The notes beneath the pieces are model-generated. The model ran no database searches and was not told the origin of the DNA. It worked only from the letters and a program-made list of their open reading frames with translations. From Atherix ibis (Eukaryota; Arthropoda; Insecta; Diptera; Athericidae): a stretch of DNA of 64,000 nucleotides. The stretch is from positions 186,001-250,000 of the forward strand of contig CATQJD010000005.1 in assembly GCA_958298945.1 (NCBI GenBank), read 5' to 3'. Of the stretch, positions 39,401-52,275 are shown one piece after another (the first letter of the stretch is position 1; each line of letters opens with the position of its first letter). A program made the position numbers and the translations under genes.

Positions 39401-42152
39401 AGAGGAATATGAAGCAGTATTTTTAAAAGGAATATGAAGTAGTATGTTTAAGAGGAATATGAAGTAGTTTGTTTAAGAGGAATATGAAGTAGTAAGTTTA
39501 AGAGGAATGTGAAGTAGTATATTTAAGAGGAATATAAAGTAGTATATTCAAGAGGAATATGAAGTAGTATATTTAAGAGGAATATAAAGTAGTATATTCA
39601 AGAGGAATATGAAGTAGTATGTTTAAGAGGAATATGAAGTAGTATGTTTAAGTGGAATATGAAGTAGTATGTTTAAGAGGAATATGAAGTAGTATGTTTA
39701 AGAGGAATATGAAGTAGTATGTTTAAGAGGAATATGAAGAGTAATATGTTTGATAGGAATATGAAGTAGTATATTTAAGAGGAATATGAAGTAGTATATT
39801 TAAGAGGAATATGAAGTAGTATGTTTAAGAGGAATATAAAGTAGTATGTTTAAGAGGAATATGCAGTAGCATATTTAAGAGGAATATGAAGTAGTTTATT
39901 TAAGAGGAATATGAAGTCGTATGTTTAAGAGCAATATGAGTAGTATGTTTAAGAGGAATATGAAGTATTATGTTAAAGAGGAATATGAAGTAGTATGTTT
40001 AAGAGGAATATCAAGTAGTATGTTTAAGAGGAATATGAAGTAGTATGTTTAAGAGGAATATGAAGTAGTATGTTTAAGAGGAATATGAAGTAGTATTTTT
40101 TAGAGGAAAATGAAGTAGTATGTTTAAGAGGAATATGAAGTATTATGTTTAAGAAGAATATGAAGTAGTATATTTAAGAAAATATGAAGTAGTATATTTA
40201 AGAGGAATATGAAGCAGTATGTTTAAGAGGAATATGATGTAGTTTATTTAAGAGGAATATGAAGTAGTATGTTTAAGAGGAATATGAAGTAGTTTGTTTA
40301 AGAGGAATATAAAGTAGTAAGTTTAAGAGGAATGTGAAGTAGTATATTTAAGAGGAATAAGAAGTAGTATATTCAAGAGGAATATGAAGTAGTATATTCA
40401 GGAGGAATATGAAGCAGTATTTTTAAAAGGAATATGAAGTAGTAAGTTTAAGAGGAATATGAAGTAGTTTGCTTAAGAGGAATATGAAGTAGTAAGTTTA
40501 AGAGGAATGTGAAGTAGTAAATTTAAAAGGAATATGAAGTAGTATATTCAAGAGGAATATGAAGTAGTATTTTTAAGAAGAATATGAAGTAGTATATTTA
40601 AGAAAATATGAAGTAGTATATTTAAGAGGAATATGATGTAGTATGTTTAAGAGGAATATGAAGTAGTATATTTAAGAGGAATATGAAGTAGTATGCTTAA
40701 TAGGAATATGAACTAGTATGTTTAAGAGGAGTATGAAGTAGTATGTTTAAGAGGAATATGAAGTAGTATGTTTAAGAGGAATATGAAATAGTATGTTTAA
40801 GAGCAATATGAAGTAGTATGTTTAAGAGGAATATGAAGTAGTATATTTAAGAGGAATATGAAGTAGTATGCTTAATAGGAATATGAACTAGTATGTTTAA
40901 GAGGAATATGAAGTAGTATGTTTAAGAGAAATATGAAGAAGTATGTTTAAGAGGGATATGAAATATTATGTTTAAGAGCAATATGAAGTAGTATGTTTAA
41001 GAGGAATATGAAGTAGTATGTTTAAGAGGAATATGAAGTAGTTTGTTTAAGAGGAATATAAAGTAGTAAGTTTAAGAGGAATGTGAAGTAGTATATTTAA
41101 GAGGAATAAGAAGTAGTATATTCAAGAGGAATATGAAGTAGTATATTCAAGAGGAATATGAAGCAATATTTTTAAAAGGAATATGAAGTAGTATGTTCAA
41201 GAGGAATATGAAGTAGTTAGTTTAAGAGGAATATGAAGTAGTAAGTTTAAGAGGAATGTGAAGTAGTATATTTAAGAGGAATATAAAGTAGTATATTCAA
41301 GAGGAATATGAAGTAGTATATTCAAGAGGAATATGAAGTAGTATGTTTAAGAGGAATATGAAGTAGTATGTTTAAGTGGAATATGAAGTAGTATGTTTAA
41401 GAGGAATATGAAGTAGTATGTTTAAGAGGAATATGAAGTAGTATGTTTAAGAGGAATATGAAGAGTAATATGTTTGAGAGGAATATGAAGTACTATGTTT
41501 AAGAGGAATATGAAGTAGTATGTTTAAAAAGGAATATGAAGTAGTATGTTTAAGAGGAATATGAAGTAGTATGTTTAAGAGGAATATGAAGTACTATATT
41601 TAAGAGGAATATGAAGTAGTATATTTAAGAGGAATATGAAGTAGTTTATTTAAGAGGAATATGAAGTAGTATGTTTAGGGGCAATATGAGTAGTATGTTT
41701 AAGAGGAATATGAAGTATTATGTTAAAGAGGAATATGAAGTAGTATGTTTAAGAGGAATATGAAGTAGTATGTTAAAGAGGAATATGAAGTAGTATGTTT
41801 AAGAGGAATATGAAGTAGTATGTATAAGAGGAATATGAGAAGTAAGTTTAAGAGGAATGTGAAGTAGTATATTTAAGAGGAATATGAAGTAGTATATTCA
41901 AGAGGAATATGAAGTAGTATGGTTAAGAGGAATATGAAGTAGTATGTTTAAGAGGAATATGAAGTAGTATTTTTTAGAGGAAAATGAAGTAGTATGTTTA
42001 AGAGGAATATGAAGTATTATGTTTAAAAAGAATATAAAGTAGTATATTTAAGAAAATATGAAGTTGTATATTTAAGAGGAATATGAAGAAGTATGTTTAA
42101 GAGGAATATGAAGTAGTTTATTTAAGAGGAATATGAAGTAGTATGTGTAAAA
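36461..42152 (+). repeat. Transitional domain with GAAGCAGTATTTTT-marked units
   Basis: The marker GAAGCAGTATTTTTAAAAGG or close variants occur at about 36,761, 38,787, 39,414, 40,414 and 41,163, giving steps of 2,026, 627, 1,000 and 749 bp. Each is preceded by the GTAAG/GAATGTG/TATATTCAAG block. Other recurrent marks are AAGAAAATATG (1-bp shorter, about 37,505, 38,226, 40,187, 40,612 and 42,053) and TAATAGGAATATGAAC. This is the only stretch with both the AG-insertion monomers of the left domain (last at about 41,460) and the 24-bp GAAAAGTAAG monomer of the right domain (first at about 38,011). Confidence 0.8.
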
Positions 42153-43651
42153 GCAATATGAAGTAGTATGTTTAAGAGGAACATGAAGTAGCATGTTTAA
42201 GAGGAATATGAAGTAGTATGTTCAAGAGGAATATGAAGTAGTATGTTTAAGAGGAATATGAAGTAGTATGTTTAAGAGGAATATGAAGTAGTATGTTTAA
42301 GAGGAATATGAAAAGTAAGTTTAAGAGGTATGTGAAGTAATATATTTAAGAGGAATATGAAGTAGTGTATTCAAGAGGAATATGAAGTAGTATGTTTAAG
42401 AGGAATATGAAGTAGTATGTTTAAGAGGAATATGAAGTAGTATGTTTAAGAGGAATATGAAGTAGTATGTTTAAGAGGAATATGAAGTAGTGTGTTTAAG
42501 AGGAATATGAAGTAGTATGTTTAAGAGGAATATGAAGTAATATGTTCAAGGGGAATATGAAGTAGTATATTTAAGAGGAATATGAAGTAGTATGTTTAAG
42601 AGCGATATGAAATAGTATGCTTAAGTGGAATATGAAGTAGTATATTTAAGAGGAATATGAAGTAGTTTATTTAAGAGGAATATGAAGTAGTATGCTTAAG
42701 CGGAATATGAAGTAGTATGTTTAAGAGGAATAAGCAGCAGTATATTTAAGAGGAATATGAAGAAGGATATTTGAGAGGAATATGAAGTAGTATGTTTAAG
42801 AGGAATACGAAGTAGTATGTTTAAGAGGAATATGAAGTAGTATTTTTAAGAGGAATATTAAGTAGTATGTTTAAGAGGAATATGAAGTAGTATGTTTAAG
42901 AGGAATATGAAGTAGTATGTTTAAGAGGAATATGAAGTAGTATTTTTAAGAGGAATATAAAGTAGTATGTTTTAGAGCAATATGAAGTAGTATGCTTAAG
43001 AGGAATATGAAGTAGTATATTTAAGAGGAATATGAAGTAGTATTTTTAAGAGGAATATGAAGTAGTATGTTTAAGAGGAATATGAAGTAGTATGTTTAAG
43101 AGGAATATGAAGTAGTATGTTTAAGAGGAATATGAAGTAGTATGTTTAAGAGGAATATGAAGTAGTATGTTTAAGAGGAATATGAAGTAGTATGTTTAAG
43201 AGGAATATGAAGTAGTATGTTTAAGAGGAATATGAAGTAGAATGTTTAAGAGGAATATGAAGTAGTATGTTTAAGAGCAATATGAAGTTGTATATTTAAG
43301 AGGAATATGAAGTAGTATGTTTAAGAGGAATATGAAGTAGTATGTTTAAGAGGAATATGAAGTAGTATGTTTAAGAGGAATATGAAGTAGTATGTTTAAG
43401 AGGAATATGAAGTAGTATGTTTAAGAGCAATATGAAAAAGTATGCTTAAGAGGAATATGAAGTATTATGTTTAAGAGCAATAAGAGGTAGTATGTTTAAG
43501 AGTAATATGAAGTAGTATGTTTAAGAGTAATATGAAGTAGTATGTTTAAGGGGATAATAAGGTAGTATGTTTAAGAGGAATATGAAGTAGTATGTTTAAG
43601 AGGAATATGAAGTAGTATATTTAAGAGGAATATGAAGTTGTATATTTAAGA
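42153..43651 (+). repeat. Tandem higher-order unit, 1,499 bp, copy 1
   Basis: Anchors at 1,499 bp are the 24-bp GAAAAGTAAG monomer (42,311 and 43,810), AAGCAGCAG (42,728 and 44,227) and GAAGAAGGATATTTGAG. 1,499 is 60 monomers minus 1 bp, explained by the single 24-bp monomer. It ends with the block GAAAAAGTATGC, AGCAATAAGAGG, AAGGGGATAATAAGG (about 43,421-43,560), which is reused several times downstream. Confidence 0.9.
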
Positions 43652-44300
43652 GCAATATGAAGTAGTATGTTTAAGAGGAACATGAAGTAGCATGTTTAAG
43701 AGGAATATGAAGTAGTATGTTCAAGAGGAATATGAAGTAGTATGTTTAAGAGGAATATGAAGTAGTATGTTTAAGAGGAATATGAAGTAGTATGTTTAAG
43801 AGGAATATGAAAAGTAAGTTTAAGAGGTATGTGAAGTAATATATTTAAGAGGAATATGAAGTAGTGTATTCAAGAGGAATATGAAGTAGTATGTTTAAGA
43901 GGAATATGAAGTAGTATGTTTAAGAGGAATATGAAGTAGTATGTTTAAGAGGAATATGAAGTAGTATGTTTAAGAGGAATATGAAGTAGTGTGTTTAAGA
44001 GGAATATGAAGTAGTATGTTTAAGAGGAATATGAAGTAATATGTTCAAGGGGAATATGAAGTAGTATATTTAAGAGGAATATGAAGTAGTATGTTTAAGA
44101 GCGATATGAAATAGTATGCTTAAGTGGAATATGAAGTAGTATATTTAAGAGGAATATGAAGTAGTTTATTTAAGAGGAATATGAAGTAGTATGCTTAAGC
44201 GGAATATGAAGTAGTATGTTTAAGAGGAATAAGCAGCAGTATATTTAAGAGGAATATGAAGAAGGATATTTGAGAGGAATATGAAGTAGTATGTTTAAGA
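43652..44300 (+). repeat. 1,499-bp unit, truncated copy 2
   Basis: It matches the first part of copy 1 up to just after GAAGAAGGATATTTGAG, then passes into another start of the GAAAAGTAAG block at 44,359. The distance between the GAAAAGTAAG monomers is 549 bp, which is 22 monomers minus 1 bp. Confidence 0.86.
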
Positions 44301-45107
44301 GGAATATGAAGTAGTATGTTTAAGAGGAATATGAAGTAGTATGTTTAAGAGGAATATGAAAAGTAAGTTTAAGAGGTATGTGAAGTAATATATTTAAGAG
44401 GAATATGAAGTAGTGTATTCAAGAGGAATATGAAGTAGTATGTTTAAGAGGAATATGAAGTAGTATGTTTAAGAGGAATATGAAGTAGTATGTTTAAGAG
44501 GAATATGAAGTAGTATGTTTAAGAGGAATATGAAGTAGTGTGTTTAAGAGGAATATGAAGTAGTATGTTTAAGAGGAATATGAAGTAATATGTTCAAGGG
44601 GAATATGAAGTAGTATATTTAAGAGGAATATGAAGTAGTATGTTTAAGAGCGATATGAAATAGTATGCTTAAGTGGAATATGAAGTAGTATATTTAAGAG
44701 GAATATGAAGTAGTTTATTTAAGAGCAATATGAAAAAGTATGCTTAAGAGGAATATGAAGTATTATGTTTAAGAGCAATAAGAGGTAGTATGTTTAAGAG
44801 TAATATGAAGTAGTATGTTTAAGAGTAATATGAAGTAGTATGTTTAAGGGGATAATAAGGTAGTATGTTTAAGAGGAATATGAAGTAGTATGTTTAAGAG
44901 GAATATGAAGTAGTATATTTAAGAGGAATATGAAGTTGTATATTTAAGAGCAATATGAAGTAGTATGTTTAAGAGGAACATGAAGTAGCATGTTTAAGAG
45001 GAATATGAAGTAGTATGTTCAAGAGGAATATGAAGTAGTATGTTTAAGAGGAATATGAAGTAGTATGTTTAAGAGGAATATGAAGTAGTATGTTTAAGAG
45101 GAATATG
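44301..45107 (+). repeat. Truncated copy 3, fused to the GGGGATAATAAGG block
   Basis: It repeats the start of the 42,311 block from 44,359, but at about 44,720 jumps to the GAAAAAGTATGC / AGCAATAAGAGG / AAGGGGATAATAAGG segment found at 43,421 in copy 1 (offset 1,298). It then leads to the next GAAAAGTAAG at 45,108, a 749-bp step. The jump lies inside uniform monomers, as expected for unequal exchange. Confidence 0.85.
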
Positions 45108-48100
45108 AAAAGTAAGTTTAAGAGGTATGTGAAGTAATATATTTAAGAGGAATATGAAGTAGTGTATTCAAGAGGAATATGAAGTAGTATGTTTAAGAGG
45201 AATATGAAGTAGTATGTTTAAGAGGAATATGAAGTAGTATGTTTAAGAGGAATACGAAGTAGTATGTTTAAGAGGAATATGAAGTAGTATGTTTAAGAGG
45301 AATATTAAGTAGTATGTTTAAGAGGAATATGAAGTAGTATGTTTAAGAGGAATATGAAGTAGTATGTTTAAGAGGAATATGAAGTAGTATTTTTAAGAGG
45401 AATATAAAGTAGTATGTTTTAGAGCAATATGAAGTAGTATGCTTAAGAGGAATATGAAGTAGTATATTTAAGAGGAATATGAAGTAGTATTTTTAAGAGG
45501 AATATGAAGTAGTATGTTTAAGAGGAATATGAAGTAGTATGTTTAAGAGGAATATGAAGTAGTATGTTTAAGAGGAATATGAAGTAGTATGTTTAAGAGG
45601 AATATGAAGTAGTATGTTTAAGAGGAATATGAAGTAGTATGTTTAAGAGGAATATGAAGTAGTATGTTTAAGAGGAATATGAAGTAGTATGTTTAAGAGG
45701 AATATGAAGTAGTATGTTTAAGAGCAATATGAAGTTGTATATTTAAGAGGAATATGAAGTAGTATGTTTAAGAGGAATATGAAGTAGTATGTTTAAGAGG
45801 AATATGAAGTAGTATGTTTAAGAGGAATATGAAGTAGTATGTTTAAGAGGAATATGAAGTAGTATGTTTAAGAGCAATATGAAAAAGTATGCTTAAGAGG
45901 AATATGAAGTATTATGTTTAAGAGCAATAAGAGGTAGTATGTTTAAGAGTAATATGAAGTAGTATGTTTAAGAGTAATATGAAGTAGTATGTTTAAGGGG
46001 ATAATAAGGTAGTATGTTTAAGAGGAATATGAAGTAGTATGTTTAAGAGGAATATGAAGTAGTATATTTAAGAGGAATATGAAGTTGTATATTTAAGAGC
46101 AATATGAAGTAGTATGTTTAAGAGGAATATGAAGTAGTATATTTAAGAGAAATATGAAGTAGTATATTTAGGAGGAATATGAAGTAGTATGTTTAAGAGG
46201 CATATGAAGTAGTATTTTTAAGAGGAATATGAAGTAGTATGCTTAAAAGGAATATGAAGTAGTATGTTTAAGCGGAATATGAAGTAGTATGTTTAAGAGG
46301 AATATGAAGTAGTATGTTTAAGAAGAATATGAAGTAGTATTTTTAAGAGGAATATGAAGTAGTATGTTTAAGAGGAATATGAAGTAGTATGTTTAAGAGG
46401 AATATGAAGTAGTATGTTTAAGAGCAATATGCAGTAGTATGTTTAAGAGGAATATGAAGTAGTATGTTTAAGAGGAATATGAAGTAGTATGTTTAAGAGG
46501 AATATGAAGTAGTATGTTTAAGAGGAATATGAAGTAGTATGTTTAAGAGGAATATGAAGTAGTATGTTTAAGAGCAATATGAAGTTGTATATTTAAGAGG
46601 AATATGAAGTAGTATGTTTAAGAGGAATATGAAGTAGTATGTTTAAGAGGAATATGAAGTAGTATGTTTAAGAGGAATATGAAGTAGTATGTTTAAGAGG
46701 AATATGAAGTAGTATGTTTAAGAGCAATATGAAAAAGTATGCTTAAGAGGAATATGAATTATTATGTTTAAGAGCAATAAGAGGTAGTATGTTTAAGAGT
46801 AATATGAAGTAGTATGTTTAAGGGGATAATAAGGTAGTATGTTTAAGAGGAATATGAAGTAGTATGTTTAAGAGGAATATGAAGTAGTATATTTAAGAGG
46901 AATATGAAGTTGTATATTTAAGAGCAATATGAAGTAGTATGTTTAAGAGGAATATGAAGTAGTATGTTTAAGAGAAATATGAAGTAGTATATTTAGGAGG
47001 AATATGAAGTAGTATGTTTAAGAGGCATATGAAGTAATATTTTTAAGAGGAATATGAAGTAGTATGCTTAAAAGGAATATGAAGTAGTATGTTTAAGAGG
47101 AATATGAAGTAGTATGTTTAAGAGGAATATGAAGTAGTATGTTTAAGAAGAATATGAAGTAGTATGCTTAAGAGGAATATGAAGTAGTATATTTAAGAAG
47201 AATATGAAGTAGTATATTGAAGAGGAATATGAAGTAGTATGTTTAAGAGGAATATAAAGTAGTATGTTTAAGAGGAATATGCAGTAGCATATTTAAGAGG
47301 AATATGAAGTAATTTATTTAAGAGGAATATGAAGTAGCATGTTTAAGAGCAATATGAAGTATTATGTTTAAGAGGAATATGAAGTAGTATGTTTAAGAGG
47401 AATATGAAGTAGTATGTTTAAGAGGAATATGAAGTAGTATGTTTAAGAGGAATATGAAGTAGTATGTTTAAGAGGAATATGAAGTTGTATGTTTAAGAGG
47501 AATATGAAGAAGTAAGTTTAAGAGGAATGTGAAGTAGTATATTTAAGAGGAATATGAAGTTGTATATTCAAGAGGAATATGAGGTAGTATGTTTAAGAGG
47601 AATATGAAGTAGTATGTTTAAGAGGAATATAATATGAAGTAGTATGTTTAAGAGGAATATGAAGTAGTATGTTTAAGAGGAATATGAAGTAATGTGTTTA
47701 AGAGGAATATGAAGTAGTATGTTTAAGAGGAATACGAAGTACTATATTTAAGAGGAATATGAAGTAGTATATTTAAGAGGAATATGAAGTAGTTTATTTA
47801 AGAGGAATATGAAGTAGTATGTTTAGGGGCAATATGAGTAGTATGTTTAAGAGGAATATGAAGTATTATGTTAAAGAGGAATATGAAGTAGTATGTTTAA
47901 GAGGAATATGAAGTAGTATGTTAAAGAGGAATATGAAGTAGTATGTTTAAGAGGAATATGAAGTAGTATGTATAAGAGGAATATGAGAAGTAAGTTTAAG
48001 AGGAATGTGAAGTAGTATATTTAAGAGGAATATGAAGTAGTATATTCAAGAGGAATATGAAGTAGTATGTTTAAGAGGAATATGAAGTAGTATGTTTAAG

Positions 48101-48470
48101 AGGAATATGAAGTAGTATTTTTTAGAGGAAAATGAAGTAGTATGTTTAAGAGGAATATGAAGTATTATCTTTAAGAAGAATATGAAGTAGTATATTTAAG
48201 AAAATATGAAGTTGTATATTTAAGAGGAATATGAAGTAGTATGTTTAAGAGGAATATGAAGTAGTTTATTTAAGAGGAATATGAAGTAGTATGTGTAAAA
48301 GCAATATGAAGTAGTATGTTTAAGAGGAACATGAAGTAGTATGTTTAAGAGGAATATGAAGTAGTATGTTCAAGAGGAATATGAAGTAGTATGTTTAAGA
48401 GGAATATGAAGTAGTATGTTTAAGAGGAATATGAAGTAGTATGTTTAAGAGGAATATGAAAAGTAAGTTT
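45108..48470 (+). repeat. Further derivatives of the 42-kb higher-order family
   Basis: The AAGGGGATAATAAGG marker recurs at 45,997 and 46,822 (825 bp apart). The segment holding 46,822 and the AATATAATATG 5-bp-insertion monomer (47,630) repeats 2,851 bp downstream (49,673 and 50,481). A run of about nine identical consensus monomers lies at about 45,490-45,722. Confidence 0.85.
47620..47650 (+). repeat. Satellite monomer with a 5-bp insertion
   Basis: GAATATGAAG is expanded to GAATATAATATGAAG, adding 5 bp by local duplication of an AATAT-type word. The same form, with GGAG in place of GAAG, recurs at about 50,481 and 54,211, marking copies of the 2,851-bp and 3,730-bp duplications. Confidence 0.87.
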
Positions 48471-51400
48471 AAGAGGTTTGTGAAGTAATATATTTAAGAG
48501 GAATATGAAGTAGTATATTCAAGAGGAATATGAAGTAGTATGTTTAAGAGGAATATGAAGTAGTATGTTTAAGAGGAATATGAAGTAGTATGTTTAAGAG
48601 GAATATGAAGTAGTATGTTTAAGAGGAATATGAAGTAGTGTGTTTAAGAGGAATATGAAGTAGTATGTTTAAGAGGAATATGAAGTAAAATGTTCAAGGG
48701 GAATATGAAGTAGTACATTTAAGAGGAATATGAAGTAGTATGTTTAAGAGCAATATGAAATAGTATGCTTAAGTGGAATATGAAGTAGTATATTTAAGAG
48801 GAATATGAAGTAGTTTATTTAAGAGGAATATGAAGTAGTATGCTTAAGCGGAATATGAAGTAGTATGTTTAAGAGGAATAAGCAGCAGTATATTTAAGAG
48901 GAATATGAAGAAGTATATTTGAGAGGAATATGAAGTAGTATGTTTAAGAGGAATACGAAGTAGTATGTTTAAGAGGAATATGAAGTAGTATGTTTAAGAG
49001 GAATATTAAGTAGTATGTTTAAGAGGAATATGAAGTAGTATGTTTAAGAGGAATATGAAGTAGTATGTTCAAGAGGAATATGAAGTAGTATTTTTAAGAG
49101 GAATATAAAGTAGTATGTTTTAGAGCAATATGAAGTAGTATGCTTAAGAAGAATATGAAGTAGTATATTTAAGAGGAATATGAAGTAGTATTTTTAAGAG
49201 GAATATGAAGTAGTATGTTTAAGAGGAATATGAAGTAGTATGTTTAAGAGGAATATGAAGTAGTATGTTTAAGAGGAATATGAAGTAGTATGTTTAAGAG
49301 GAATATGAAGTAGTATGTTTAAGAGGAATATGAAGTAGTATGTTTAAGAGGAATATGAAGTAGTATGTTTAAGAGGAATATGAAGTAGTATGTTTAAGAT
49401 GAATATGAAGTAGTATGTTTAAGAGCAATATGAAGTAGTATGTTTAAGAGGAATATGAAGTAGTATGTTTAAGAGGAATATGAAGTAGTATGTTTAAGAG
49501 GAATATGAAGTAGTATGTTTAAGAGGAATATGAAGTAGTATGTTTAAGAGGAATATGAAGTAGTATGTTTAAGAGCAATATGAAAAAGTATGCTTAAGAG
49601 GAATATGAAGTATTATGTTTAAGAGCAATAAGAGGTAGTATGTTTAAGAGTAATATGAAGTAGTATGTTTAAGGGGATAATAAGGTAGTATGTTTAAGAG
49701 GAATATGAAGTAGTATGTTTAAGAGGAATATGAAGTAGTATATTTAAGAGGAATATGAAGTTGTATGTTTAAGAGCAATATGAAGTAGTATGTTTAAGAG
49801 GAATATGAAGTAGTATATTTAAGAGAAATATGAAGTAGTATATTTAGGAGGAATATGAAGTAGTATGTTTAAGAGGAATATGAAGTAGTATGCTTAAGAG
49901 GAATATGAAGTAGTATGCTTAAAAGGAATATGAAGTAGTATGTTTAAGAGGAATATGAAGTAGTATGTTTAAGAGGAATATGAAGTAGTATGTTTAAGAA
50001 GAATATGAAGTAGTATGCTTAAGAGGAATATGAAGTAGTATATTTAAGAAGAATATGAAGTAGTATATTGAAGAGGAATATGAAGTAGTATGTTTAAGAG
50101 GAATATAAAGTAGTATGTTTAAGAGGAATATGCAGTAGCATATTTAAGAGGAATATGAAGTGGTTTATTTAAGAGGAATATGAAGTAGCATGTTTAAGAG
50201 CAATATGAAGTATTATGTTTAAGAGGAATATGAAGTAGTATGTTTAAGAGGAATATGAAGTAGTATGTTTAAGAGGAATATGAAGTAGTATGTTTAAGAG
50301 GAATATGAAGTAGTATGTTTAAGAGGAATATGAAGTTGTATGTTTAAGAGGAATATGAAGAAGTAAGTTTAAGAGGAATGTGAAGTAGTATATTTAAGAG
50401 GAATATGAAGTTGTATATTCAAGAGGAATATGAAGTAGTATGTTTAAGAGGAATATGAAGTAGTATGTTTAAGAGGAATATAATATGGAGTAGTATGTTT
50501 AAGAGGAATATGAAGTAGTATGTTTAAGAGGAATATGAAGTAATGTGTTTAAGAGGAATATGAAGTAGTAAGTTTAAGAGGAATATGAAGTAGTATGTTC
50601 AAGAGGAATATGAAGTAGTATGTTTAAGAGGAATATGAAGTAGTATGTTTAAGAGGAATATGAGGTAGTATATTTAAGAGGAATATGAAGTAGTATATTT
50701 AAGAGGAATATGAAGTAGTTTGTTTAAGAGGAGTATGAAGTAGTATATTTAAGAGGAATATGAAGTAGTATTTTTAAGAGGAATATGAAGTAGTATGTTT
50801 AAGAGGAATATGAAGTAGTATGTTTAAGAGGAATATGAAGTAGTATGTTTAAGAGGAATATGAGGTAGTATATTTAAGAGGAATATAAAGTAGTATGTTT
50901 AAGAGGAATATGAAGTAGTATGTTTAAGAGGAATATGAAGTAGTATGTTTAAGAGGAATATGAAGTAGTATGTTTAAGAGGAATATGAGGTAGTATATTT
51001 AAGAGGAATATAAAGTAGTATATTTAAGAGGAATATGAAGTAGTTTGTTTAAGAGGAGTATGAAGTAGTATATTTAAGAGGAATATGAAGTAGTATTTTT
51101 AAGAGGAATATGAAGTAGTATGTTTAAGAGGAATATGAAGTAGTAGGTTTAAGAGGAATATGAAGTAGTATGTTTAAGAGGAATATGAAGTAGTATGTTT
51201 AAGAGGAATATGAATTAGTATGTTTAAGAGGAATATGAAGTAGTATGTTTAAGAGGAATATGAAGTAGTATGTTTAAGAGGAATATGAAGTATTGTGTTT
51301 AAGAGCAATATGAAATAGTATGCTTTAGAGGAATATGAAGTAGTATATTTAAGTGGAATATGAAGTAGTATATTTAAGAGGAATATGAAGTAGTATGTTT

Positions 51401-52275
51401 AAGCGGAATATGAAGTAGTATGTTTAAGAGGAATAGGCAGTAGTATATTTAAGAGGAATATGAAGAAGTATATTGAAGAGGAATATGAAGTAGCATGTTT
51501 AAGAGGAATATGAAGTAGTATGTTTAAGAGGAACATGAAGTAGTATGTTTAAGAGGTATATGAAGTAGTATGTTTAAGAGGAATATGAAGTATAATGTTT
51601 GAGAGGAATAAGAGGTAGTATGTTTAAGAGGAATATGAAGTAGTATGTTTAAGAGGAATATGAAGTAGTATGTTTAAGATGAATATGAAGTAGTATGTTT
51701 AAGAGCAATATGAAGTAGTATGTTTAAGAGGAATATGAAGTAGTATGTTTAAGAGGAATATGAAGTAGTATGTTTAAGAGGAATATGAAGTAGTATGTTT
51801 AAGAGGAATATGAAGTAGTATGTTTAAGAGGAATATGATGTAGTATGCTTAAGAGCAATATGAAAAAGTATGCTTAAGAGGACTATGAAGTATTATGTTT
51901 AAGAGCAATAAGAGGTAGTATGTTTAAGAGTAATATGAAGTAGTATGTTTAAGGGGATAATAAGGTAGTATGTTTAAGAGGAATATGAAGTAGTATGTTT
52001 AAGAGGAATATGAAGTAGTATATTTAAGAGGAATATGAAGTTGTATGTTTAAGAGCAATATGAAGTAGTATGTTTAAGAGGAATATGAAGTAGTATATTT
52101 AAGAGAAATATGAAGTAGTATATTTAGAAGGAATATGAAGTAGTATGTTTAAGAGGAATATGAAGTAGTATTTTTAAGAGGAATATGAAGTAGTATGCTT
52201 AAAAGGAATATGAAGTAGTATGTTTAAGAGGAATATGAAGTAGTATGTTTAAGAGGAATATGAAGTAGTATGTTT
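48471..52275 (+). repeat. Tandem higher-order unit, 3,805 bp, copy 1
   Basis: Ordered markers recur at 3,805 bp on the left (AAGAGGTNTGTGAAGTAAT at 48,471 and 52,276; AAGCAGCAG or AACCAGCAG at 48,876 and 52,681). Further right they recur at 3,730 bp (AAGGGGATAATAAGG 49,673/53,403; TAATATGGAG 50,481/54,211; GAATAGGCAG 51,431/55,161; GAGAGGAATAAG 51,601/55,331). The 75-bp change means three monomers were lost from the second copy or gained by the first. The last about 650 bp of this unit (51,620-52,275) holds a second AAGGGGATAATAAGG block not present at the end of copy 2. Confidence 0.9.
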
